A stretch of DNA of 64,000 nt from NCBI RefSeq assembly GCF_002797315.1, contig NZ_KZ454936.1, forward strand, positions 2,923,645 to 2,987,644, in the 5' to 3' direction. This DNA comes from Bacillus sp. FJAT-44742. GTDB taxonomy: Bacteria; Bacillota; Bacilli; Bacillales; Marinococcaceae. The notes below the pieces were generated by a model, which was not told where the DNA came from, ran no database searches, and worked only from the letters and a program-made list of their open reading frames with translations. A program made the translations under genes and the position numbers. This document shows, piece after piece, positions 7,513-16,946 of the stretch (its first letter is position 1; the number at the start of each line of letters is the position of its first letter).

Positions 7513-8343
7513 CTAAAACTTCCCGTTACGATAATCATCAAACGCTTGTTTGATTTCTTCGTGGGTATTCATCACAAAGGGTCCCTGGGCTGCAATTGGC
7601 TCCTTTACCGGTTCCCCGGCATAAAGGAGTACCTTCAGCTTCTCCCCATCACTTTCCATGGAAACGGCAGTGCTTTCACCTGCACCTTCTCCTGCTTTTT
7701 CAAGGAGAAGAACGTCCCCTTTTCCTCCTGTTGTTTTGTCCTCTCCAAATGTCCCTTTTCCTTCTAGGATGAATAAAAATCCATTATAGCTCGCTAGTAT
7801 TTCAGGGGCGGCCTTCGCATCCACATCAATCTCAAGCTCAAGCATCGTAATGGGTACATGATTTTTTGTTGAAGCTTTCTGCCCCTTATACGTGCCAGAA
7901 AAAACACGTACCTTTACTCCGTCTGCTTCTATCAAAGGCATATCCTTTTGATAAAGATCCTGATACGTCGGCTCTGTCATTTTTTCGGATGACGGCAGGT
8001 TTACCCAAAGCTGCAGACTGTGTACCGTACTTCCTTCAACCGGCTCCTCTGCATGAATAATACCACTTCCCGCTGTCATCCATTGAACGTCTCCTCCTTT
8101 AAGTACTCCTTGGCCGCCTTTATTATCCTTATGCTCCAGTTCCCCATCAATCACATACGTTACTGTTTCCATTCCTCGATGGGGATGGAATCCAAAGGTT
8201 CCCTTCTTGAACCAATCCTCTGCCATCAACAAAAAGGGATCAAATTCAGCCCATTTCCCTGGCTCAAGTACCCATCCCTGCTTATGATTCTCTCCTTGCT
8301 GCCTGTGTGTGACACTCCACGCCTTTTTAATTTTTCTTTCCAT
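7513..8343 (-). CDS. Pirin family protein
   Basis: This 276-residue bicupin protein carries the pirin signature FHPHRGMETVTYVIDGELEH and MTAGSGIIHAEE. By spacing, the metal ligands are His53, His55, His97 and Glu99, equivalent to the iron site of human pirin. Bacterial pirins include quercetinases and redox-responsive proteins, so the exact role here is open. The length is normal. It diverges from the marR-RND operon, and both upstream regions contain copies of a CTGTTAAGAA-type motif, suggesting shared control. Confidence 0.88.
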   Translation of the reverse strand: MERKIKKAWSVTHRQQGENHKQGWVLEPGKWAEFDPFLLMAEDWFKKGTFGFHPHRGMETVTYVIDGELEHKDNKGGQGVLKGGDVQWMTAGSGIIHAEEPVEGSTVHSLQLWVNLPSSEKMTEPTYQDLYQKDMPLIEADGVKVRVFSGTYKGQKASTKNHVPITMLELEIDVDAKAAPEILASYNGFLFILEGKGTFGEDKTTGGKGDVLLLEKAGEGAGESTAVSMESDGEKLKVLLYAGEPVKEPIAAQGPFVMNTHEEIKQAFDDYRNGKF

Positions 8344-8366
8344 ACATTCACGTCCTTTCTCTTTCC

Positions 8367-8552
8367 ACTGTTAAGAATTACCCATTATTGTAGGCTATAC
8401 ACCTTTTCACGTATAGGAAAACGCTCTCAACAAATATGGTACCTGACATTCACAATATGCTCACACTTGTTTTCTTGGTTTCCTATTTTTTTCATGGTAG
8501 AGTATAACCGTTAAGAAATTAAACTGTTAGGTTTCTTTACTGTTAATTTATT
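8367..8552. promoter_or_regulatory. Intergenic region with repeated GTTAAGAA-type motifs
   Basis: Related sequences are CTGTTAAGAATTA (about 8369), CCGTTAAGAAATTAA (about 8509), CTGTTAGG (about 8525) and CTGTTAATTTA (about 8541). The second contains the short palindrome TTAA-GAAA-TTAA. They lie between the divergent pirin and MarR genes and are candidate operators for the MarR protein encoded next door. This is pattern-based only. Confidence 0.4.
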
Positions 8553-8588
8553 AAATTGATTAAAAAATATAATCTAAGGAGGGAGTCC

Positions 8589-9038
8589 ATGAAAGAGCAT
8601 CAAGAGCTATTTAAAGAAATGGCCGATTCACTTAAAAGAATCGAACGGGAGCTTATCAGAAAGATGCATATTCCAGATGTCAGCCTGACGAAACGCCAGG
8701 AAGCTATCATTATGTATATTTTCACCAATGAAAATGCCACGATGGGTGACATTGCAGACAACTTTAATATTTCAAAAAGCGCTGTGAGTCAAGCGTTAAA
8801 TAAGCTTGAAGAACAGGATATCATTGTACGGGCGATCAATAAAGACAACCGGAGGGAAATCAATTTAACTCCTGGGGAGGCAGGTGAAAAGTATAAGGAA
8901 GAAATTCAAAAGCTAGAGGAAATACTAGTGGAGAAGTATCTTTCTAAAATTGACCTGGACGAACTGAGACAGACTCGCAACCTATTCTCCAAAATAGAAA
9001 ATCTCGTACTAGAAGAGGATCAAAAGAATGAACTCTAA
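8589..9038 (+). CDS. MarR family transcriptional regulator
   Basis: A 149-residue winged-helix regulator. The DNA-binding part is LTKRQEAIIMYIFTNENATM, then the recognition helix ISKSAVSQALNKLEEQDII (residues about 64-82), then the wing NKDNRREINLT. The start is the ATG with AAGGAGGGAGTCC just upstream; a longer frame from a TTG at 8556 is not supported. It lies 46 bp before the RND pump gene on the same strand, so it is probably the repressor of that pump and of itself. Its inducer is unknown. Confidence 0.88.
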   Translation: MKEHQELFKEMADSLKRIERELIRKMHIPDVSLTKRQEAIIMYIFTNENATMGDIADNFNISKSAVSQALNKLEEQDIIVRAINKDNRREINLTPGEAGEKYKEEIQKLEEILVEKYLSKIDLDELRQTRNLFSKIENLVLEEDQKNEL

Positions 9039-9084
9039 TCAAAGCAAATAAACCCTATCTCTAAAAGGAAGAGTGATAATACTT

Positions 9085-12000
9085 ATGAAACTCTCTGATT
9101 TTTCGATTAGACGGCCTAAATTTACCATAGTAATTATGGTTTTGTTCCTTCTCTTAGGTCTTGTCTCGTTAAGCAGACTGCCACTGCAGCTTTTTCCTGA
9201 CGTTGAAGCGCCTGTAGCAGCAGTAGCAACAAGTTATCCCGGTGCCGGGCCACAGGAAGTTGTAAATGATGTTACTGAAGAACTGGAAAGTGATTTATCA
9301 ACCATTTCCGGTTTGAATAACATGACCTCACAATCCACAGAGGGCTCTTCCATCATTATTCTTGAGTTTTCGTGGGATACCTCTATATCTGACGTAGAAA
9401 ATGATATTATTACTACCATTACACAAGCTGACTTGCCTGATGGGGCCGGAAACCCTGCGTTTTTGCAGTTTGATCCATCCATGTTCCCAAGCATACAGCT
9501 TGCTGTCAGCTCTGATGGTGATGAAGTAACTGATTTTCAGGATGATGTATTTGACCTTCAACGTGAATTACAGCGTATAGAAGGCGTTGCTGACATAGAA
9601 GAAAACGGTTCTCTTGTGGAAGAATACCAGGTCGTACTAGATGAAGAGGAACTAGAAGACGCTGGCGTGTCACAGGAGGATGTTGTCAATGTCATCCAAG
9701 GGCATAACATTGCAATGCCTGGTGGAGTCGTACAAGATGATGAACGAAATATCACTACACGTGTTCTTAGTGAACTAACTTCCGGGGAAGATATTGAGGA
9801 ACTGGTCGTTACTGTGAACCCCGAGACAGGGGACGAGGTTACGATAGCAGATATTGCTTCTGTCTCCCTTGAAACAGAAGACAGGGAAGTCATTACCCGG
9901 GCTAATCAGGAAGCGGCTATGCAGCTTAATATGATGCAGGAATCTGAAGCCAATACCACGCAGGTCGCAAGAGACTTTAACGACAGACTTGATGAACTTC
10001 TTGAAGAGGAACAATATGAAGACCTGGCAGTCATGACTTTGTACAGTGAAGGAGATTATATACAGGAAGCCATCGATAATGTAGTGCTCGCTCTTGTGGG
10101 CGGGGGAGTCCTTGCCATGGTTGTCCTGTTCGCTTTCCTTAGAAACTTAAAAACACCTTTAATAATCGGGATTGCCATACCGTTTTCCATTATCGTAACC
10201 TTTGCGCTCTTTTTCTTTACCAACATTACGCTGAATATCATGACCCTTGGTGGTTTAGCGCTTGGAATCGGAATGCTCGTTGATAACTCCATTGTTGTCG
10301 TGGAAAATATTTACCGCCACCTTTCGATGAAAAAGACACCAAAAAAGGCGGCGTCCGATGGTACAAGGGAAGTAGCAGGAGCGATTACCGCTTCGACCTT
10401 AACGACTGTTTCTGTATTCCTTCCCATTGTATTTGTTACCGGTCTTGTGGGAGATTTGTTTGCTCCCCTCGCTATCGCTGTCGCCTTTAGTTTATTCGCT
10501 TCTCTCTTTGTCGCTCTGACTGTTGTGCCAATGATTGCAAGCAGAATTCTTAAGGCACCTGATGAAAACACAGAAGAAAAAAGAAGAAATTCCAGATTTA
10601 TTAAAGGAGTTGAAAGATCTGTATCCTGGGCGTTAAAGCGCCGGATCGTTGTACTTCTCATTACCTTTATCCTCCTTGTAACAGGCGGTGCAGGCCTTAC
10701 GGCTGTTGGAACCGATTTTATGCCTGATTCAGATGAAGGTCTCTTTATCATAGAGGTGGAGCATGACCATGGCACAAACCTTGCCCGTACCCAGGAAACT
10801 GTGGAAGAAATTGAAGATCTCCTAGAAGATTACGATGAAGTTGAACATTATTTAAGTACAATTGGTTCTACTGCCCAAATGGGAGGTGTGTCTTCTAATT
10901 CTCACATTGCCGAGGTTATCGTAACAATGGTTCCAGGCAGTGATCGAGATGTCTCAACCTTTGAGTTTACAGAATCCATTGAACGTGAAATTGAAAATGC
11001 AGATGATGAAGCAGACATTCAGGTTATGGATATGGCTCAAGCCGGATTTGGCGAACCAAACACGTACCAGTTCAGCATTCATGATCGAAACTCAGAAAGA
11101 CTGGAAGAAGTAACTGAGGAAATTGTCGCTAAGCTTGAGGATGAAAGCATCATCCGTAATGTGCAGACAAGCCTTGAAGAAACTGCCCCAGAGCTGCAAG
11201 TTCTCATAGATGAAGAAGCAGCCTTAGAAGAGGGATTAGTCCCTGCTCAAATTGCCGAGATTGTTAATAACGCAACGAATGGGCAGACAGCAACAGCTAT
11301 TGAAACTGAAGATAACGATATTTATCAAGTCAATGTCCGTTACCAGGATGAAGTACTTGAAAGCATTGAGAACTTTGAAAACCTTTCGCTCCAAAACCAG
11401 GATGGAGAATATATCACGCTAGCTGATGTCGCAACCATTGAAGAAGGAGAGTCACCAGCTACAATTAATCGGGCTGACATGACACCAGCTGTGGATTTTG
11501 ATGTGGTCTATGAATCAACCGGTACGCTTGGTGAAACTTCTGCTGTGGTAGCCGATATTCTTGACGACATCGAGCTGGACGATGAAGCAGAATTTGTCAT
11601 CGGCGGAGACGAAGAGCTCATGAATGAAGCCTTTGAAAATATGGCGCTGGCCTTCGCATTAGGTCTGATTTTTATCTACCTTGTGATGGTTGCCCAATTT
11701 GAGTCCTTTAAGTATCCGTTTGTAATAATGTTTACTGTGCCACTCTTTGTTATTGGAGTAATGCTTGCCTTAACAGTTACTCAAACACCGATTAGTGTGA
11801 TCGCCCTTATTGGTGTCATTGTCCTTGCAGGTATTGTTGTTAACAACGCAATCGTCCTGGTTGATTATATCAATCAGAAGAAAGAAAAAGGGTTACCTTC
11901 CCGTGAAGCTATTATTGAAGGGGTGAAAGACCGTACGAGACCAATCCTGATTACGGCTCTTACTACGATTCTTGGGGTTACTCCACTGGCTCTTGCTATC

Positions 12001-12387
12001 GGAGAAGGAACAGAAATGCAGCAGCCTATGGGGATTGTAGTGATCGGTGGACTTATCAGCAGTACTCTTCTTACCCTCTTTGTCATTCCTGTCATATACA
12101 GCCTGTTTGATAAAGAAACGCGCTCGATGAATAAGAAGTTTGTCACTCCTGATGGGGAAATCGTTTATGCCAGAGATCTTAAGAAAAAAGAAGAAACAGG
12201 CAGTGAAGAGTATGAATTAAGTGAGCAGCAGGCTCTCCCTGAACCTGAACAGTCTTCTGTAGAGACAAAAGAAACCAGTGAAAGTGGAGATTATTCTAAA
12301 GATGAAATTGTTCACATCCTTGAAGAGCTAGTTAGACGCTCCAAGCAAAGAAATGATTCAAAAGAGGATAAAGATGATGAAAAGTAA
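9085..12387 (+). CDS. RND-family efflux transporter (SwrC/YerP-like)
   Basis: This 1100-residue inner-membrane pump has the HAE-RND layout: one N-terminal helix (residues about 15-35), a large extracytoplasmic loop, six helices from about 330, a second helix (about 540) and loop, then six final helices from about 860. GMLVDNSIVVVENI is the conserved TM4 segment with the proton-relay acid. The closest remembered relative is B. subtilis SwrC (YerP), a surfactin and lipid-active pump that, like this one, has no partner adaptor gene alongside. The ATG at 9085 is preceded by GAGTGAT. An acidic cytoplasmic tail of about 90 residues is added. Confidence 0.87.
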   Translation: MKLSDFSIRRPKFTIVIMVLFLLLGLVSLSRLPLQLFPDVEAPVAAVATSYPGAGPQEVVNDVTEELESDLSTISGLNNMTSQSTEGSSIIILEFSWDTSISDVENDIITTITQADLPDGAGNPAFLQFDPSMFPSIQLAVSSDGDEVTDFQDDVFDLQRELQRIEGVADIEENGSLVEEYQVVLDEEELEDAGVSQEDVVNVIQGHNIAMPGGVVQDDERNITTRVLSELTSGEDIEELVVTVNPETGDEVTIADIASVSLETEDREVITRANQEAAMQLNMMQESEANTTQVARDFNDRLDELLEEEQYEDLAVMTLYSEGDYIQEAIDNVVLALVGGGVLAMVVLFAFLRNLKTPLIIGIAIPFSIIVTFALFFFTNITLNIMTLGGLALGIGMLVDNSIVVVENIYRHLSMKKTPKKAASDGTREVAGAITASTLTTVSVFLPIVFVTGLVGDLFAPLAIAVAFSLFASLFVALTVVPMIASRILKAPDENTEEKRRNSRFIKGVERSVSWALKRRIVVLLITFILLVTGGAGLTAVGTDFMPDSDEGLFIIEVEHDHGTNLARTQETVEEIEDLLEDYDEVEHYLSTIGSTAQMGGVSSNSHIAEVIVTMVPGSDRDVSTFEFTESIEREIENADDEADIQVMDMAQAGFGEPNTYQFSIHDRNSERLEEVTEEIVAKLEDESIIRNVQTSLEETAPELQVLIDEEAALEEGLVPAQIAEIVNNATNGQTATAIETEDNDIYQVNVRYQDEVLESIENFENLSLQNQDGEYITLADVATIEEGESPATINRADMTPAVDFDVVYESTGTLGETSAVVADILDDIELDDEAEFVIGGDEELMNEAFENMALAFALGLIFIYLVMVAQFESFKYPFVIMFTVPLFVIGVMLALTVTQTPISVIALIGVIVLAGIVVNNAIVLVDYINQKKEKGLPSREAIIEGVKDRTRPILITALTTILGVTPLALAIGEGTEMQQPMGIVVIGGLISSTLLTLFVIPVIYSLFDKETRSMNKKFVTPDGEIVYARDLKKKEETGSEEYELSEQQALPEPEQSSVETKETSESGDYSKDEIVHILEELVRRSKQRNDSKEDKDDEK

Positions 12388-12408
12388 GGATCATTAAGTA
12401 AAAAAGAA

Positions 12409-12448
12409 GGGGTACCAAAAGGCTGACTTTTGGTGCCCCTTTCTTTTT
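12409..12448 (+). terminator. Terminator of the marR-RND operon
   Basis: GGGGTACCAAAAG, a GCTGA loop and CTTTTGGTGCCCC form a strong hairpin followed by TTTCTTTTT. Confidence 0.9.
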
Positions 12449-12456
12449 ATTAAAAA

Positions 12457-13536
12457 TCAGGATGTACCTTCATTTGCTTTTCTCAAATCCTGCGGAGTGA
12501 CAATTGGCTTTCCGATTAAGAGATTGCTTACTGAAGATAAGGATAATAGAATCTTTGCCGTAATAATAGAGCTTAGTACACAATAGACAGCAGCCAAAAG
12601 AAAGTATGCCAGTGGATTCACGCCTTCAATCGGCGGCAGATAATAAAGAAACAGTGTATGAACCAAATAAATATGAAAAGAATGCCTGCTGATTAATGAA
12701 ACAAACGATGGCACCTTTCTTACCTTCATCGTCAGCAAAATGATGAAGAAAATGACCCCGGTAGTATACACCAGATTATCAATTCGCTTTGAGGAAACCA
12801 CATCAATAATATCACCCCTGACCAGGAACACCATTGCCAGGAATGCAGCAGTCGGCCAGATGAAAATTAATTTTTTATGCTTTTGAATTTTATTTTTCAA
12901 GAGTTCATAATTACGTCCGCAATAATACCCTAAAACAAAATAAAAAATCCAGCCGATAAAGGGCACCCAATGGCCTCTAAGCCATATATACTCTCCCAGG
13001 GGCACAGCGGCCGGCTCTGTAAAATGAAAAAATCCGAGATAAGCAGTATTGATGATAAAAGCCCAAAAAAGTACCTTCTTCGGATTCCATTTTCGCAGAT
13101 GCTTTGTCAACAGAACATGGAGTAAATAAAACTGAAAAATAATTAAAATAAAGTAGCCCGTATATCCTCCCAAAAAGAGATTAAACAATACTTCTTCCCA
13201 AAAGCCCATGAAAGAATCACTTAAAACAAACGCAAATACTACAGCCATAAAGGCAAAGGGAACCAGTAAAAACTTTATTCTTTTTTTAAAAAAGTCTTTT
13301 GGAACCTGGTTAGGATAAGCGTGAGCAAGCAGTACCTCAGAAATAAAGATAAAAGCAGGCGTGCCAAAAAAAGCAGCAAACCGCAGAGCAATTAATAAAT
13401 ACTCTTCCGTTTGTGTTATAGAATGTTCATAATTATCCAAAGTTGTGTTCACGCTGTGAACCAGAACCACCGCCAAACAGGCCAGTGTTCTGATCCAGAA
13501 TATTTCATTTATAACTGACCCATTTTTCAATCCCAT
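12457..13536 (-). CDS. Acyltransferase 3 family membrane protein
   Basis: This 359-residue protein has about ten transmembrane segments and begins with the family's catalytic region (IFWIRTLACLAVVLVHSVN), where the His at about residue 27 is the expected essential residue. Acyltransferase-3 proteins O-acylate envelope sugars or polymers at the membrane. A late HSFHIYLVHTLFLYYLPP segment is typical of the YkrP/IcaC-like branch. There is no neighbouring glycan gene, so the substrate cannot be named. AAGGGGT precedes the ATG. It is a single gene. Confidence 0.78.
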   Translation of the reverse strand: MGLKNGSVINEIFWIRTLACLAVVLVHSVNTTLDNYEHSITQTEEYLLIALRFAAFFGTPAFIFISEVLLAHAYPNQVPKDFFKKRIKFLLVPFAFMAVVFAFVLSDSFMGFWEEVLFNLFLGGYTGYFILIIFQFYLLHVLLTKHLRKWNPKKVLFWAFIINTAYLGFFHFTEPAAVPLGEYIWLRGHWVPFIGWIFYFVLGYYCGRNYELLKNKIQKHKKLIFIWPTAAFLAMVFLVRGDIIDVVSSKRIDNLVYTTGVIFFIILLTMKVRKVPSFVSLISRHSFHIYLVHTLFLYYLPPIEGVNPLAYFLLAAVYCVLSSIITAKILLSLSSVSNLLIGKPIVTPQDLRKANEGTS

Positions 13537-13764
13537 GCAACCCCTTGTCTTCTCTATACTTTCGCTTTTAGATCAATCAGTCTTTTTTTCAAAAAAAAAT
13601 AAACAAGCCCAGCCTGCTTATTACGACCTTACATCCGCCCTGGAATCAAGTGAATAGAATACAATATTTCCTTTCACTTTATTTCCTGTAAGTAAACTAT
13701 AAACCTTAATTATGAAGATCTTGTGAAGAAGAGTTTCTGGAAAATTTACCACCTAACAAAGAGC

Positions 13765-13793
13765 GGGATGTCCCAAAGTCTCTGGGACACCCC
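13765..13793 (-). terminator. Hairpin downstream of the Gate-domain gene
   Basis: GGGTGTCCCA-GAGACTT-TGGGACATCCC forms a strong hairpin on the minus strand, followed only by a weak T-rich stretch (GCTCTTTGTT). It is probably the operon terminator. Confidence 0.55.
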
Positions 13794-13824
13794 TAAAAAT
13801 ACAATCATTTTTATTTTTAGCAAT

Positions 13825-14970
13825 TTACAATAGAAACGGCCCTAGCAACACTACAATTAGAAAGATTGTTACAAACCGTAAGCCAATACCCAGTAATGCT
13901 GCACTCATTGCTTCCCTCTCATTAAGATCAGAATTCGCTGCCCAAATGACTGGGATTTGGCCGAATACCGCAGACAGCGGTAAACCAGAAGAAGCCAGAA
14001 TAAAAGAGCCGATCACCAGTATTGGATCAAGAGAAGCTGCTACCTCTGTCAGTTCAGCCATTCCTAACGTTGGGCTCGCAAGAATAGACAGTATCCCTGT
14101 TTCTGGATGAATGGATAAAGCAGATAAGAATATGGTTAACCCTGCCTCAATGCCTGACCAAATGCCAATGTAATTCAAAATGCCTATAAACATAAATACA
14201 ACTGCGACAGCTGGGATAATAAGCAAGAATAAGAGTTCAGCCCCCTCTCTTGCGGCGTTGAAAATTGTCGGCAAAGCTCTGGTTTTTGGTGTAAAAGAAG
14301 GCATATGAGAAAGTTCGACAGGTTTGGTGTCCCGGTATACGGTCTTTGATAGAAGAAAAGGCATGATAAGCACAGGCACCATCACTGCCAGAACCACTAC
14401 AAGAAAAGCATTCACCCCGGCTGCTGTTAAAGCTACAATACCAAGCATGAATGTAGAAAACGACTGTTGAGATTGAACCATCGTTGCTACTGCGATCTTT
14501 TGTTCCGCTTTTGTGGCGCCGGCTTTAACGAGGATAGGACCGGCAATTTTACCAGCAGCATTAATGTCTCCGAGAATATTATAAATACTGGGTACGACTA
14601 CTGAAGAGTTCACTTTTGAAAATTTCATTAACGGCACAAAGATTCTCATTAATGCATCAGTAAATCCCAACCGTTCTAGTGTACGCCCGATAATTACACT
14701 AATGATTATGGCAACCCCGACCGTCCCGATTAAAAACGTGTCCACGACAACAGGAACCACACTATCAAGGATAGAATCAAACAGGCCGGCCAGAGTAGCT
14801 GGTGAAAATAAGAGAGTAAGCATGGAGGCGATTACTAAGGCTAAACCTGTGGCTTCAATCCCTGTCAGCTTTTTTCTCTCTATGGGAAAAGAAAGGTTCT
14901 CAACTTCTTCTTCCAATGTTTTTTCTTCAAGCGCCTGTTGTTCTTCGGATCTGACCTTTGCATTTTCCAT
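13825..14970 (-). CDS. Gate (nucleoside-recognition) domain membrane protein
   Basis: This 381-residue polytopic membrane protein has an acidic cytoplasmic N-terminus (residues 1-35). Two hydrophobic bundles follow, with PSIYNILGDINAAGKIAGPILVKA and, late, the conserved ASSGLPLSAVFGQIPVIWA segment. It belongs to the nucleoside-recognition/Gate group, which includes YjiH, SpmA/B and FeoB domains. The transported molecule is unknown. It lies 11 bp after the Nif3-like gene, and its ribosome binding site (AGGAGGG) overlaps that gene's end, so the two are coupled. I cannot narrow the subfamily further. Confidence 0.65.
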   Translation of the reverse strand: MENAKVRSEEQQALEEKTLEEEVENLSFPIERKKLTGIEATGLALVIASMLTLLFSPATLAGLFDSILDSVVPVVVDTFLIGTVGVAIIISVIIGRTLERLGFTDALMRIFVPLMKFSKVNSSVVVPSIYNILGDINAAGKIAGPILVKAGATKAEQKIAVATMVQSQQSFSTFMLGIVALTAAGVNAFLVVVLAVMVPVLIMPFLLSKTVYRDTKPVELSHMPSFTPKTRALPTIFNAAREGAELLFLLIIPAVAVVFMFIGILNYIGIWSGIEAGLTIFLSALSIHPETGILSILASPTLGMAELTEVAASLDPILVIGSFILASSGLPLSAVFGQIPVIWAANSDLNEREAMSAALLGIGLRFVTIFLIVVLLGPFLL

Positions 14971-14981
14971 ACTTATCCCTC

Positions 14982-16004
14982 CTATAAAATAACCTGTGTG
15001 GCTTTATTAACTAAATACTTTGATGCCATACTTTCACCGTAGTCCTTGATATACTGATTTCCCATCTCATGAAGAGAGGTGCTTGTAATTCTTTCTCTGA
15101 ACACGACCACATCTACTTTGGGAAGCAGGCTGTCCAGGGCATAAGCTAATGGCAGACCGTTTTCTAATATTTCCAAAGCATGACAGTTCCCAACTATGAA
15201 ATTAAGACCCAGCTCCCTTGCCGTTTCTATTAACGCATGGCCCTCATACACTCTGCTGATGGAAGCAAGGACTGTGTCTGCTTCTGGATGCTCCTTGACA
15301 GCCTGCCGCAGATGATCCGGAGAAAAGCCTGTATGAGGGAAAATATGAAGAATATTTTCCACTGGGCTCTCTTCTTCTCCGATTAGGATTCTCCCTCTGG
15401 TAACTAGAGTCGTTTCTATCGTTGAATCTGCTTGTTTAATCACTTTTTCTCTGTTTGTGACCTCTTCCTCTTCTTTGAAACCCATGAAGGTATCCAGTCT
15501 TGACAACATATCCCCTAATGTATTTACTTTTGGGTAGGCTTGTCCGACAAATAAAACATTTCCGTGGAGACCGCCAAAACAGATCTCAGACCTGTGCACC
15601 TTATGACCATGGAGAAAAGGAATACCAGGGTGAAGACCATGAAAGGATTCATGAAGCTCAAACACTGAAAGATCGTAAAGATCTAAATAATTTTTTAATG
15701 GGACTCCGCCTGAATTTGCAGCTTCTGCAATAGGGTGGTGGGCCACAATTGCATCAACCCCTGTGGCCCCCGCCAGCTCTATAGACCCTTCCGTCAGTGT
15801 CATGGTTACAGCCAGTTTGTTTATTTCCTTTTCTGGATTGCCGTAAATTAACCCTGGAATTTCGATGACTTCCTTCCCTGGAATATTAGAACTTTTCATG
15901 ATTACAAAGGGATGATCTCCCCCTGTAATATCGTGGAGGGACTTAACCACTCTTCCTCCGGTGAGTGTATCCAACGCCTGAATCACATCTTTATTTTTTG
16001 TCAT
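14982..16004 (-). CDS. Nif3-like dinuclear metal protein
   Basis: A 340-residue protein resembling the Nif3/YqfO (DUF34) family. AIVAHHPIAEA (residues about 100-110) supplies the paired His ligands, HESFHGLHPG resembles the second metal region, and NCHALEI near the C-terminus resembles the family's H-x-x-x-E ligands. Nif3 proteins are ring-forming and bind two metal ions; proposed roles include GTP cyclohydrolase-like or metal-insertion functions, none settled. The ATG at 16004 follows GGGGAGGAG, so I prefer it to the ATG at 16058. It is cotranscribed with the Gate-domain protein. Confidence 0.65.
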   Translation of the reverse strand: MTKNKDVIQALDTLTGGRVVKSLHDITGGDHPFVIMKSSNIPGKEVIEIPGLIYGNPEKEINKLAVTMTLTEGSIELAGATGVDAIVAHHPIAEAANSGGVPLKNYLDLYDLSVFELHESFHGLHPGIPFLHGHKVHRSEICFGGLHGNVLFVGQAYPKVNTLGDMLSRLDTFMGFKEEEEVTNREKVIKQADSTIETTLVTRGRILIGEEESPVENILHIFPHTGFSPDHLRQAVKEHPEADTVLASISRVYEGHALIETARELGLNFIVGNCHALEILENGLPLAYALDSLLPKVDVVVFRERITSTSLHEMGNQYIKDYGESMASKYLVNKATQVIL

Positions 16005-16192
16005 AATTTTTCTCCTCCCCAAAATGTTAATATTCTTTGATCCTGTACGGTTTTTCACTGCTTTTTGGAAATTTAATAATTCATCCCTTCCTTTCTCTTA
16101 AAAAATCCACCTCAAGGCTGCCAGAAAACCCTCTTGTATTAGATAGGTGTTTTGCACTCACAATGGAAAGCGGCCGGCTTTTTTCCATATAA

Positions 16193-16247
16193 AAAGCCGC
16201 CAACATTAAACCCACAGTCTTGCTGTGTGCTTAATGTTGACGGCTTT
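16193..16247 (-). terminator. Long terminator hairpin downstream of the DUF2294 gene
   Basis: AAAGCCGTCAACATTAAGCA pairs with a near-perfect complement ending GCCGGCTTT-like (about 23 bp stem, short loop) and is followed by TTTTTATATGG on the minus strand. Confidence 0.85.
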
Positions 16248-16297
16248 CCTGCACTCCTTTGAGTTCATTTGACCAGTCAACAGTCTATACATTTATC

Positions 16298-16672
16298 CTA
16301 TACCTTCATAAATTGCTCTGTTAGATAATAACTTACTTCCCTTTCGAGAATGATAATGGTGCCTGAATATTCGGTAGCAGGATCATAATCTTTAAGTATC
16401 GCATTTATTTTCATATTATATTTTTCTTCAATCGTCTTCTTTAGCTGGACTTTAAAATTTTCTATAATGGATATGTCTGTTAACCTTGTAACAAGACGAT
16501 TAGACTCATCAAGACATTTAAGAGAAGGAATTCTCTTATGATTGGCGAGTATAATTACTTTGTCCCCAATAATTTCTACCTTTTGGTGCTTAACACCAAT
16601 ATCAAACAATTGACGGTTAATATCATTATAATCTTTTATTAATTCTTGTTTAAAATCTCCTAAATGATTCAT
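16298..16672 (-). CDS. DUF2294 (MpsC-family) protein, divergent
   Basis: A 124-residue soluble protein with an N-terminal helix, the KVEIIGDKVIIL strand pair, a central helix and a C-terminal VQLKKTIEEKYNMKINAILK helix followed by GTIIILE. This layout aligns by eye with the DUF2294 protein at 30523-30903. DUF2294 is also named MpsC, the third component of a Na+/inorganic-carbon system in staphylococci. AGGGGGAGGAAATCT precedes the ATG. It is a single gene with its own strong terminator. The assignment is by pattern and moderate in certainty. Confidence 0.5.
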   Translation of the reverse strand: MNHLGDFKQELIKDYNDINRQLFDIGVKHQKVEIIGDKVIILANHKRIPSLKCLDESNRLVTRLTDISIIENFKVQLKKTIEEKYNMKINAILKDYDPATEYSGTIIILEREVSYYLTEQFMKV

Positions 16673-16946
16673 AGATTTCCTCCCCCTTATCTACATTTGC
16701 CTCAGGAAGGTCATCACCAATGATTTACTTCTTCCTGGCAAGTATGTTCCAGCTCGTTGAGATAACAACAGCAAAGAAATACGTTGCCTTTAAAAGTAAA
16801 TTCTTTATAAAACAAGCTTACTTTAAATCCGGCAGAAGGTCAATACAATTTGTTAAATATTCTGACAAATTATTATATTACCAGCCATTTCATGCTTACT
16901 TTTGCACTTTCTCTCATTATAATTGTCTTGGGGAGAGTGACCGAAC
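16673..16946. other. Intergenic region without a supported gene
   Basis: This 274-bp AT-rich stretch separates the divergent DUF2294 and DNA ligase genes and should hold both promoters. No clear -35/-10 pair of good quality and no coding frame with a ribosome binding site was seen. Confidence 0.4.
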
